Part shown: one piece after another, positions 1 to 5,617 of the stretch
Numbering within the stretch: the first letter of the stretch is position 1
Layout: each line of letters starts with the position of its first letter
NCBI GenBank assembly: GCA_937975735.1
Contig: CALJUI010000200.1
Coordinates: 1-5,617 of the forward strand
Direction of reading: 5' to 3'
Length of the DNA stretch: 5,617 nt
Origin: an uncultured Rubrivivax sp.
GTDB taxonomy: Bacteria > Pseudomonadota > Gammaproteobacteria > Burkholderiales > Burkholderiaceae_C
Position numbers and translations under genes: made by a program
Notes under the pieces: generated by a model
The model's database searches: none
What the model was told of the DNA's origin: nothing
The model's input: the letters and a program-made list of their open reading frames with translations, nothing else

Positions 1-1447
1 TGCGCGGCGCCGGCCGGCCGGGGCCGTCGCGATCATCGCGCCCGTCGCGGCCGCCGCGGAAGCGCGGCGCGGGTACCGGCACTTCGGTGACGTCGTCGTG
101 GCGGGGCGGATCGAACTGGCGCCGTGGCGCCGGTGCCGGCGGCGCCACCGTCGTGACCGGCGTGCGGTGCACCACCGCCGGCGGCGCGACCACCGCCGGC
201 GCCACCGGCTGGCGCGAGCGCAGCACGTCCGAGGACACCACCGTCACGCCGCCCGGCACGCCCTGGTTCGTGTACATGATCGGCCCGGTCGGCACCTGGC
301 GCGGCGGCCGCTCGCGACCCGGCCGGCCGCGATGGTCGTGGCCCCGGTTGATGCGGTCGACGTAGATCGGCGTCACGTGGTAGTGCGGCACGTAGGCCTC
401 GTACGGCGCCAGCGGGATCCAGCCGACGCGCGGGCCACCGATGTTGATCGACACGCCGACGTTCGGCCCGCCGATCCAGGCCACCAGGGCCGGCGCGAAC
501 ACCGGGCGCGGCTGGTAGACGCCGGGCCACCAGGTCCAGCGGCCGTGCCAGGAGACCCAGCGCCCGTAATGGAACGGCGCGAAGCCCCACGGCGCGGCGT
601 CGACCCAGGTCCAGCCCCAGGGACGCTGCCAGACCCAGCGGCCGTCGCGGTACGGCGCCCAGCCGGGCGGCACGTCCTGCGGCACCCAGACCGCGCCGTA
701 CTCCGGATGCTGTTCCCAGCGACCGTGGCGATCGAGCTCCTCGACCCCGGTCATCTCCGGCGACACATGGCGGTAGGCGGCACTGCGCTGCGCACGGCGG
801 TCGGACTCGACCGCCCACGCGGCCAGCCGGTCGTTCGGCATCGAGTCGTCACGCGTGCGCGCCACGCCGCGGGCACGATCGACCCAGAACTCGATGCGCT
901 CGCCGGCGCCGATCAGGCGCAGGTTGTCCTGGCCCTGGAACTGCAGTTCGCCGCGCCAGACGCCGGCGAAGCTGGTGTCGTCGACGCGGTCGAAGCGGTA
1001 GTGACCGGCGCGCAGCGGCTGCAGCCGGCCCTCGTCGGTCAGCACCTCGATGCCCGCGGCGATCTCCGACGACACCACGCGCAGCGCGAGGCCGCCGCGG
1101 TGCAGATGCATCCGCAGGCGGTCGTCGTCGAGTTGCAGCAGCTCGAGCTCGCTGCCACCGCCCAACTGCAGCGTCGTCGAGCCGATGCGCAGTTCGGCGC
1201 GGGCGTCGCCCTCGGTGGCGAAGCGGTCGCCGCCGGTCACCGGCAGGTTGCGCTCGGCGGCGCGCCAGGCGCCGTCCTGTTCGTCGTAGATCCAGACCGT
1301 GCCGGTCAGATCGGCGATGCGGCCGACCCGGCCCGGCGGGTCTGACTGGGCGAGCGCCAGCAGCGGCGCCAGCGCCAGTGCGGCGGCCAGCGCCCGTGCC
1401 CGCTGCAGCCAGCCATGGGGGACGATCTGGGTGTCGAACGGTCGCAT
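1..1447 (-). CDS. Exported FecR-like / DUF6600 protein, partial (C-terminus off the left edge)
   Basis: The frame is open from an ATG at 1447-1445 to the window edge, giving 482 residues with no stop, so the C-terminus is missing. Residues 14-33 form a signal peptide: Arg16/Arg18, then an Ala/Leu core, with likely cleavage after ALA at 33. Residues about 40-190 resemble a FecR-type beta domain (GRVGRIADLTGTVWIYD, then ERNLPVTGGDRF). Residues about 240-345 are rich in Trp and aromatics, with four G-R-W units at 242, 269, 295 and 302 and a WIGGPNVGVSINIGGP segment; this is the pattern of the DUF6600 family. From about 375 the chain becomes Pro/Val/Ala-rich, then Arg/Gly/Asp-rich, and is probably disordered. 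The start is supported by a purine-rich Shine-Dalgarno stretch five bases upstream. It is probably periplasmic or envelope-associated. The molecular function is unknown; unlike true FecR, no sigma factor or TonB receptor gene is visible beside it. Confidence 0.85.
   Translation of the reverse strand, partial: MRPFDTQIVPHGWLQRARALAAALALAPLLALAQSDPPGRVGRIADLTGTVWIYDEQDGAWRAAERNLPVTGGDRFATEGDARAELRIGSTTLQLGGGSELELLQLDDDRLRMHLHRGGLALRVVSSEIAAGIEVLTDEGRLQPLRAGHYRFDRVDDTSFAGVWRGELQFQGQDNLRLIGAGERIEFWVDRARGVARTRDDSMPNDRLAAWAVESDRRAQRSAAYRHVSPEMTGVEELDRHGRWEQHPEYGAVWVPQDVPPGWAPYRDGRWVWQRPWGWTWVDAAPWGFAPFHYGRWVSWHGRWTWWPGVYQPRPVFAPALVAWIGGPNVGVSINIGGPRVGWIPLAPYEAYVPHYHVTPIYVDRINRGHDHRGRPGRERPPRQVPTGPIMYTNQGVPGGVTVVSSDVLRSRQPVAPAVVAPPAVVHRTPVTTVAPPAPAPRRQFDPPRHDDVTEVPVPAPRFRGGRDGRDDRDGPGRPAPR
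171..201 (-). repeat. Short imperfect direct repeat in the Pro/Ala/Val-rich coding tail
   Basis: The 13-base unit accaccgccggcg occurs at 171-183 and again at 189-201. In the minus-strand gene the region encodes alternating Val/Ala/Pro runs (PAVVAPPAVV). This looks like in-frame low-complexity expansion of the disordered tail rather than a mobile or regulatory repeat. Confidence 0.45.
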
Positions 1448-1452
1448 CGGCG

Positions 1453-1462
1453 CCTTCCTCTC
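1453..1462 (-). promoter_or_regulatory. Shine-Dalgarno site of the DUF6600 gene
   Basis: Read on the minus strand the bases are GAGAGGAAGG, ending five bases before the ATG at 1447. It is the longest purine-rich run ahead of any minus-strand start here, and it fixes the start upstream of the signal peptide. Confidence 0.7.
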
Positions 1463-1471
1463 TTTGCGTCG

Positions 1472-1495
1472 GACCGGCCGGCGAGCGGCCCGGTC
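1472..1495 (-). other. GC-rich hairpin in the leader of the DUF6600 gene
   Basis: Bases 1472-1480 pair with 1486-1495, giving nine pairs around a five-base loop with one bulged base at 1489. In minus-strand RNA it lies between def and the DUF6600 start, about 24 bases before the ATG. The bases after it (CGACGCAAAGAG) have no U-tract, so it is not a standard intrinsic terminator. It could attenuate, stabilise the leader, or simply reflect GC-rich sequence. The rest of the 117-base gap (1448-1564) shows no further clear element. Confidence 0.4.
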
Positions 1496-1564
1496 GTCCC
1501 TCAACGCGGCAGCATGGGGCGCCGACGACAGCCTGCGGTGTAAAGAACGGTCAACGCCGAGGTG

Positions 1565-2101
1565 TCAGTCGTCGTCCGCCGGATCGAGGTCAGGGAACAG
1601 CACCGAGGTGTAGCCGAACTGGGTCAGATCGGTCATTCGGGTCGGGTACAGCCGTCCGATCAGGTGGTCGCATTCGTGCTGGACGACGCGGGCGTGGAAG
1701 CCGTCGGCCTCGCGCTCGATCGGCCGGCCCTGCGGGTCGACGCCCGCGTAGCGGATGCGCGCCCAGCGCGGCACGCGGCCGCGCAGGCCGGGCACCGACA
1801 GGCAGCCCGCCCAGCCCTCCTCGCGCACATCGCCCAGCGGCGTGATCACCGGGTTCAGCAGCACCGTGCGCGGCACCGCCGGCGCGTCCGGGTAGCGATC
1901 GACACGATCGAAGCCGAAGATCACCAGCTGCAGGTCGACCCCGATCTGCGGCGCCGCCAGGCCGGCGCCATGCGCCGCCTCCATCGTGTCGAACATGTCC
2001 TGGATCAGCGCGTGCAGCTCGGGCGTGTCGAAGGCGGTCACCGGCGGCGCCACGCGCAGCAGGCGCGGATCGCCCATCTTCAGGATCTCTCGGACAGCCA
2101 T
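1565..2101 (-). CDS. def: Peptide deformylase (second, fmt-unlinked type)
   Basis: Removes the formyl group from the N-terminal formyl-Met of nascent proteins, using a catalytic metal (Fe2+ in many members), in the cytosol at the ribosome. The 178-residue length is usual for the family. All three signature motifs are present: motif 1 GAGLAAPQIG (45-54); motif 2 GCLSVPG (99-105), with Cys100 as metal ligand; motif 3 HECDHL (142-147), with His142 and His146 as ligands and Glu143 as catalytic acid/base. The N-terminus MAVREILKMGDPRLL and the tail GYTSVLFPDLD match deformylases found in Burkholderiales and related groups away from fmt, which supports the ATG at 2101. One oddity is that the residue before GCLS is Ala98 where Glu is nearly always found (EGCLS). 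No clear Shine-Dalgarno precedes the start. The upstream hydratase stop is only 32 bases away, so coupled expression is plausible. Confidence 0.95.
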   Translation of the reverse strand: MAVREILKMGDPRLLRVAPPVTAFDTPELHALIQDMFDTMEAAHGAGLAAPQIGVDLQLVIFGFDRVDRYPDAPAVPRTVLLNPVITPLGDVREEGWAGCLSVPGLRGRVPRWARIRYAGVDPQGRPIEREADGFHARVVQHECDHLIGRLYPTRMTDLTQFGYTSVLFPDLDPADDD

Positions 2102-2133
2102 CGTGACGCGTCGAGTGGAGGCCCGTCGTCCGG

Positions 2134-2997
2134 TCAGCGGAAAGTCAGACCGACGCGCGGGTTGCCCGGCAGCCCGACGTACTCGACCTCGATCGCCTGG
2201 CCGGCCTTTGGCGGGAGTGGCCGCGAGAACGAGCCCAGGCTGACCAGATCGCCGGGCTTGAGCGACAGCCCCTCCCGCGCCAGGTCCTGCGCCAGCCAGA
2301 TGACCGCATTGAGCGGGTGTTCGAGCACGTCGCTGCCCTTGCCGCGGTCGATCTCGGCACCGTCGCCGCGCACGACGACGAGCATGTCGCGCAGCGAGTC
2401 GGCGAAGGCCGGGTTGGGCGGCACCGGCAGCGGCGTGCCGGTGACGCCCAGGCGGGCGCCGACGTTGATCGCGTTGATCGCCGCGCCGTTGAGCTTGGGC
2501 GGCGCGGCGACCACCAGGTCCGGCAGCTCGATGAAGGGGATCACCTGGTCGATCGCCGCCTGCACCTGCTGCGGCGTCTTCGCCTGATTCACCGAGGTGT
2601 CACTGATCCGCACCAGCAGGTCGGCCTCGAACACCGGGCGCGCGCCGAACGCGGCGTCGACGGTGGCGCCGTTGGCCAGCAGCATCGGCTTGTACAGCGT
2701 GCCGCGCACGGGCGAGTCGTGGTTGAAGCGCTTCTGCACCGCCGGATTCGTGAGCCCGGCCTTGTAGCCGATCGGCGCGCCCATCCGCGCTTGGAGCACC
2801 TTGTTGAGCTTCGCCCGAGTGCACTCGCCGTCGACGTTCGACAGCCCCTCGGGGGTCGGCGCCGGCTGGCGGGACTCGATGGCCGCCGCGAGTCGGGCGA
2901 CCTCGTCGTCGGACAGGCAGGCCGCGGCGGCCGGCAGGGCCAAGGCCGTGGTGGACAAGGTCAGCGCAGTCAGCGCCGTGCGCAGCATCGCGATCAT
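2134..2997 (-). CDS. Exported 2-keto-4-pentenoate hydratase-like protein (MhpD / FAH-fold)
   Basis: The 287-residue protein aligns by eye with MhpD-type hydratases along most of its length: IGYKAGLTNPAVQ (76-88, with the conserved Lys79), GTLYKPM (99-105), RPVFEADLL (120-128), VIPFIELPD (152-160), GKGSDVLEHPLNAVIWLA (219-236) and a C-terminal beta segment. Cytosolic MhpD hydrates 2-hydroxypentadienoate in aromatic meta-cleavage using a divalent metal held by a Glu-x-Glu pair and a third Glu; the counterparts here appear to be Glu124, Asp126 and Glu157. Unusually, residues 5-26 form a signal peptide (LRTALTALTLSTTALALPAAA), predicting a periplasmic protein. The only two cysteines are Cys27 and Cys59. 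I chose the ATG at 2997 because GGAG lies seven bases upstream and it puts the signal at the very N-terminus. An in-frame ATG at 3057 would add 20 residues ahead of the signal. The substrate is unknown, and no aromatic-degradation genes are nearby. Confidence 0.85.
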   Translation of the reverse strand: MIAMLRTALTALTLSTTALALPAAAACLSDDEVARLAAAIESRQPAPTPEGLSNVDGECTRAKLNKVLQARMGAPIGYKAGLTNPAVQKRFNHDSPVRGTLYKPMLLANGATVDAAFGARPVFEADLLVRISDTSVNQAKTPQQVQAAIDQVIPFIELPDLVVAAPPKLNGAAINAINVGARLGVTGTPLPVPPNPAFADSLRDMLVVVRGDGAEIDRGKGSDVLEHPLNAVIWLAQDLAREGLSLKPGDLVSLGSFSRPLPPKAGQAIEVEYVGLPGNPRVGLTFR

Positions 2998-3013
2998 CGT
3001 CGGGCTCCGAGGT

Positions 3014-3031
3014 GCGCACCCCGCGGTGCGC
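3014..3031 (-). other. Hairpin between cysE and the hydratase gene
   Basis: A perfect seven-pair GC stem (3014-3020 with 3025-3031) closes a four-base loop. On minus-strand RNA it ends 16 bases before the hydratase ATG, just ahead of its GGAG. No U-tract follows, so strong intrinsic termination is unlikely. On its upstream side lies a lone -10-like GATAAT (minus strand, 3046-3041) with no recognisable -35. Together they hint at a separate start or a processing/attenuation point for hydratase-def, but the evidence is weak. Confidence 0.35.
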
Positions 3032-3066
3032 TCGGCCCCGATTATCGCGGCCGGCACCGGCGTGCG

Positions 3067-3846
3067 CTACTTGACGAGGCGGTTCAGCCGCTCGGCGTCG
3101 AACTGCTCGGTCGTGTGCGCGTCCTGCGGCACGCAGTCGTCGGTGGGCAGTTCGCGCGCGCGCTGGGACAGCTTCTCGATCGCGTGCCACAGCAGCGCGA
3201 TCTGGTGTTCGTGGCCCGCGGCGTTGTCGATCAAGCCCTTCATCGCCTGCGCCACCGGGTCGTCGCCCTGGGTCACGCCGTAGGCCGAGAAGCCCATCTT
3301 CGCGGCCACCGCCTCGCGCTGGGCGTCGACCTCGGCGAGCAGGACCCGCGCCGGGTTGCCCACCGCGGTGGCGCCCGGCGGCACCGGCTTGACGACGACC
3401 GCGCCCGAGCCGACCCGGGCGTCGTCGCCGACCGTGAAGCCGCCCAGCACCTGCGCGTTGGCGCCGACGATGACGCCGCGGCCGAGCGTGGGATGGCGCT
3501 TGGCCCCTTTCGCCAGCGAGGTGCCGCCGAGCGTGACGCCCTGGTAGATCGTGCACTCGTCGCCGATCTCGGCAGTCTCGCCGATCACCACGCCCATGCC
3601 GTGGTCGATGAACACGCGCCGGCCGATCGTCGCGCCGGGATGGATCTCGATGCCGGTCAGGAAGCGGCCGACGTGCGAGATGAAGCGCCCGAGCCAGTGC
3701 CAGCCGCGCCGCCAGCAGGCGTGCGACCAGCGGTGCAGCACCAGCGCGTGCAGGCCCGGATAGCAGGTCAGCACCTCCCAGGTCGAACGCGCCGCGGGGT
3801 CGCGCTCGCGGATGCAGGCGATGTCTTCTCGGAGGCGGCTGAACAT
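3067..3846 (-). CDS. cysE: Serine O-acetyltransferase
   Basis: Transfers acetyl from acetyl-CoA to L-serine, giving O-acetylserine for cysteine synthesis in the cytosol. The 259-residue protein has the short N-terminal form (MFSRLREDIACIRERDPAARS), as in Bacillus-type enzymes rather than the longer E. coli one. A left-handed beta-helix of hexapeptide repeats spans about 65-170: GIEIHPGATIG (65-75), then IDHGMGVVIGETAEIG (80-95) with the catalytic His82, then YQGVTLGGT (101-109) and RHP (117-119) with the second active-site His118. A tail of about 85 residues with FSAYGV and DDPVAQAMKGLID follows; I recall this from betaproteobacterial CysE. The chain ends LNRLVK, without the C-terminal Ile that docks CysE into CysK. 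The ATG at 3846 fits the family N-terminus. An ATG at 3906 would overlap trmJ by 38 bases and add an unrelated 20 residues. The trmJ stop is 22 bases upstream, so the two are probably one transcript. Confidence 0.94.
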   Translation of the reverse strand: MFSRLREDIACIRERDPAARSTWEVLTCYPGLHALVLHRWSHACWRRGWHWLGRFISHVGRFLTGIEIHPGATIGRRVFIDHGMGVVIGETAEIGDECTIYQGVTLGGTSLAKGAKRHPTLGRGVIVGANAQVLGGFTVGDDARVGSGAVVVKPVPPGATAVGNPARVLLAEVDAQREAVAAKMGFSAYGVTQGDDPVAQAMKGLIDNAAGHEHQIALLWHAIEKLSQRARELPTDDCVPQDAHTTEQFDAERLNRLVK

Positions 3847-3868
3847 GGTGGGCTCAGTGTACTGGCGC

Positions 3869-4624
3869 TCAGGACTTGTCGCTGGCCGACCGCCGTTCGA
3901 CCGCACGGGCGATCCCGCGCAGGATGTGCACTTCCTCCTCGCTCGGGCGGGCGCGGTTGAGCAGCTGTTGCAGCCGCGGCACCAGCTTCTTCGGCGCCGC
4001 CGGATCCAGGAAGCCGACGTGGACCAGCACCCGCCGCCAGTGCTCGACCAGGCCGTCGATCGCCAGGGCGTCGGCCGGCCGGTGCGCCGGCACCGGTGAC
4101 TCGACCGGGAAGGCGCCGAGCGCCTGCCGCCACTCGTAGGCGACGAGCTGCACCGCCTGCGCGAGGTTGAGCGAACCGTAGCCGGGTGCGGTCGGGACGC
4201 TCAGGCAGACGTGGCAGCGGTAGACGTCCTCGTTGGCCAGCCCGAAGCGCTCCGAGCCGAAGACGAAGGCGATCGACTCGGCCGCCAGGCCGGGCTGCGC
4301 GAAGTGCGCCCGCGGCGCCAGCGTCGGCGGACCGAAGTCGCGCGGCGTCATCGCGGTCGCGCAGGCCCAGGTGGTGCCGGCCAGCGCCTCGGGCAGCGTG
4401 TCGACGATCCGCGCCCGGGTCAGCACGTCGGCGGCGCCGCTGGCCATCGCCACCGTCTCCTCGCGCGACAGCACGTCGGGCCAGCGCGGCCGCACCAGCA
4501 CCAGGTCGCCGAAGCCCATCACCTTGATCGCCCGCGCGGCGGCACCGACGTTGCCGGCGTGACTCGTGCCGACCAGCACGAAACGCGCGTCGCGGGGCGG
4601 GGGCTTCGAGGGCGAGTGGGTCAT
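3869..4624 (-). CDS. trmJ: tRNA (cytidine/uridine-32-2'-O)-methyltransferase TrmJ
   Basis: A SPOUT-class enzyme that uses S-adenosylmethionine to methylate the ribose 2'-OH of residue 32 in the tRNA anticodon loop. The 251 residues compare with 246 in E. coli. The family pattern is complete: FVLVGTSHAGNVGAAARAIK (15-34), the knot motifs AFVFGSERFGLANED (119-133) and YGSLNLAQAV (149-158), and a helical C-terminal domain with LLNRARPSEEEVHILRGI near the end. The start at 4624 is the only Met before the conserved TSHAGN block; the next Met is residue 36. Nothing like a Shine-Dalgarno lies upstream (TTTTAACCGCCC before ATG), so initiation may be weak or S1-dependent. It is first in the minus-strand series and shares an 88-base divergent region with suhB. 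The neighbours support the TrmJ call over the related TrmL/TrmH, whose sequence motifs differ. Confidence 0.94.
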   Translation of the reverse strand: MTHSPSKPPPRDARFVLVGTSHAGNVGAAARAIKVMGFGDLVLVRPRWPDVLSREETVAMASGAADVLTRARIVDTLPEALAGTTWACATAMTPRDFGPPTLAPRAHFAQPGLAAESIAFVFGSERFGLANEDVYRCHVCLSVPTAPGYGSLNLAQAVQLVAYEWRQALGAFPVESPVPAHRPADALAIDGLVEHWRRVLVHVGFLDPAAPKKLVPRLQQLLNRARPSEEEVHILRGIARAVERRSASDKS

Positions 4625-4631
4625 GGGCGGT

Positions 4632-4637
4632 TAAAAT
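4632..4637 (+). promoter_or_regulatory. Candidate -10 element for suhB
   Basis: TAAAAT (five of six matches to TATAAT) is the one AT-rich hexamer in the GC-rich 88-base gap between the divergent trmJ and suhB starts. It would give suhB a leader of about 70 bases. No good -35 lies at the usual distance: 4609-4614 is GC-rich and falls within the first codons of trmJ. The call therefore rests on the -10 alone. Confidence 0.35.
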
Positions 4638-4712
4638 GCGCGCTGGTCCGGTGCATTGTCGCGGCCACGCTCTTTCTCCCCGCCAGGTCGCCCCGTTTCA
4701 CGCAGGACTGTC

Positions 4713-5617
4713 ATGTCGCAAGCGCTCCATCCCATGCTCAACATCGCCGTCAAGGCGGCTCGCGCCGCTGGCGCGATCATCAACCGGGCCGCGCTCGACA
4801 TCGAACTGCTGAAGGTCACGACCAAGGGGCCGAACGACTTCGTCTCCGAGGTCGACCGGGCGGCCGAGCAGGCCATCATCGACATCCTTCTCGAGGCCTA
4901 CCCCGGCCACGCCATCCTGGCCGAGGAGTCGGGCCGCGAGCGCGGCGCCAAGCACAGCGAGTTCCTGTGGATCATCGATCCGCTCGACGGCACCACCAAC
5001 TTCCTGCACGGCTTCCCGATCTACGCGGTGTCGATCGCGCTGGCCCACCGGGGCGTGGTGCAGCAGGCCGTGGTCTATGACCCGACCCGCAACGATCTTT
5101 TCTACGCGTCCCGCGGGCGCGGCGCCTTCCTGAACGACCGCCGGCTGCGCGTGTCCAAGCGCACCCGGCTGGCCGACGCGCTGGTCGGCACCGGATTCCC
5201 GTTCCGAAAGGGCGACAACTTCCAGCGCTACGTGAAGATGTTCGACCAGGTCATGCAGCAGTGCGCCGGCCTTCGCCGCCCGGGCGCCGCGGCGCTGGAC
5301 CTGTGCTACGTGGCGGCCGGCTACTACGACGGCTTCTTCGAGACCGGCCTGTCGCCCTGGGATGCCGCCGCCGGATCGCTGATGATCACCGAGGCCGGCG
5401 GCCTGGTCGGCAACTTCACCGGCGAGGCCGACTTCCTCTACCAGCGCGAGCTGGTCGCGGGCAACCCGAAGGTCTACGGCCAACTGGTGCACATCCTCGC
5501 TCCCTACACCCGCGTCCTGCCGCCGAAGGCCGCGGCGGCCGACGCAGAGCCGGAATCGGCCGACGCCACCGCCGCCATCGTCGAGGCGGTGCAGGCGGCG
5601 GCGCCGGCGCGAAAACC
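4713..5617 (+). CDS. suhB: Inositol-1-monophosphatase family protein SuhB, partial (C-terminus off the right edge)
   Basis: A Mg2+-dependent phosphatase that hydrolyses inositol-1-phosphate. In E. coli SuhB also works with Nus factors in rRNA transcription and ribosome maturation. The open frame gives 301 residues without a stop. Family motifs are AEESG (70-74) with metal ligand Glu71, DPLDGTTNFLHGFP (89-102) with Asp89, Asp92, Gly93 and Thr94 at the metal/phosphate site, RRPGAAALDLCYVAAG (about 187-202), and SPWDAAAG (214-221) with Asp217. The ATG at 4713 follows AGGA at 4704-4707 by five bases, and MSQALHPMLNIAVKAAR is a typical N-terminus. The catalytic fold ends near residue 268 (VYGQLVHILAPYTR); usual SuhB length is about 267. 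At least 33 further residues, nearly half Ala, extend to the edge, so this protein carries a C-terminal extension. Confidence 0.95.
   Translation, partial: MSQALHPMLNIAVKAARAAGAIINRAALDIELLKVTTKGPNDFVSEVDRAAEQAIIDILLEAYPGHAILAEESGRERGAKHSEFLWIIDPLDGTTNFLHGFPIYAVSIALAHRGVVQQAVVYDPTRNDLFYASRGRGAFLNDRRLRVSKRTRLADALVGTGFPFRKGDNFQRYVKMFDQVMQQCAGLRRPGAAALDLCYVAAGYYDGFFETGLSPWDAAAGSLMITEAGGLVGNFTGEADFLYQRELVAGNPKVYGQLVHILAPYTRVLPPKAAAADAEPESADATAAIVEAVQAAAPARK

Noticed and set aside
33..818. Minus-strand 261-residue open frame inside the DUF6600 gene
   Set aside because: It is an out-of-frame shadow with Arg/Ala/Gly-rich composition and no motif. The correct frame remains open through the same region.
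98..1345. Long plus-strand open frame opposite the DUF6600 gene
   Set aside because: It is an antisense shadow: Arg/Ala/His-rich with no recognisable domain, while the minus strand holds a signal peptide and FecR/DUF6600 motifs with a good ribosome site.
1472..1495. Hairpin as an intrinsic terminator after def
   Set aside because: There is no U-tract on the minus strand after the stem, and it sits close to the next gene's start rather than the def stop.
1539..1554. TTGACC and TTTACA boxes (minus strand) in the 117-base gap before the DUF6600 gene
   Set aside because: Either could resemble a -35, but no -10-like hexamer lies 16-18 bases downstream of them, so a promoter cannot be supported from sequence alone.
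2317..3960. Plus-strand 547-residue open frame
   Set aside because: It runs antisense to three genes with clear motifs (hydratase, cysE, trmJ end). Long antisense frames are expected at this GC content, and its composition is Arg/His/Val/Ala-biased.
4636..4866. Possible upstream ORF beginning at ATG 4636 and overlapping suhB
   Set aside because: Its ATG is part of the likely -10 region, no ribosome site precedes it, and it is out of frame with suhB.
4211..5080. Plus-strand 289-residue frame crossing trmJ and suhB
   Set aside because: It covers antisense trmJ, the intergenic gap and an out-of-frame part of suhB, so it cannot coexist sensibly with the real suhB frame and shows no domain.
4698..5492. 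Minus-strand 264-residue frame opposite suhB
   Set aside because: It is antisense to a frame with full inositol monophosphatase motifs and has no recognisable domain of its own.

Overview
The window is a stretch of very GC-rich (about 70% by eye) Gram-negative chromosome. It most resembles a betaproteobacterium of the order Burkholderiales. The reasons are the divergent suhB / trmJ-cysE arrangement, the style of the second peptide deformylase (N-terminus MAVREILKMGDPRLL), the Burkholderiales-type C-terminal tail on CysE, and a DUF6600/FecR-like exported protein. This placement is inference from recalled protein families; no search was run. No RNA gene, mobile element, CRISPR array or phage remnant is visible. 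The window is densely coding, and no non-coding stretch is longer than about 120 bases.

Layout: five genes lie head to tail on the minus strand and read from right to left. They are trmJ (4624-3869), cysE (3846-3067), an exported MhpD-like hydratase/FAH-fold protein (2997-2134), a peptide deformylase (2101-1565), and a DUF6600/FecR-domain secreted protein (1447 to beyond the left edge). The gaps are 22, 69, 32 and 117 bases. trmJ-cysE and hydratase-def are therefore probably co-transcribed. The two larger gaps each hold a GC-rich hairpin without a U-tract and may carry secondary promoters or leaders. On the plus strand, suhB (4713 to beyond the right edge) diverges from trmJ across an 88-base intergenic region, which contains the only AT-rich -10-like hexamer in that gap.

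Functional picture: this is mostly housekeeping. It covers tRNA 2'-O-methylation at position 32 (TrmJ), the first committed step of cysteine synthesis (CysE), removal of N-terminal formyl groups (Def), and an inositol monophosphatase/ribosome-biogenesis factor (SuhB). Two envelope proteins are mixed in. One is a hydratase-fold protein with a signal peptide and exactly two cysteines. The other is a Trp/Arg/Gly-repeat protein of unknown role. I see no convincing novel multi-gene system. The oddities worth a look are the exported hydratase paralogue, a Glu-to-Ala change in the deformylase zinc-site motif, the Ala-rich C-terminal extension of SuhB, and the CysE C-terminus without Ile.
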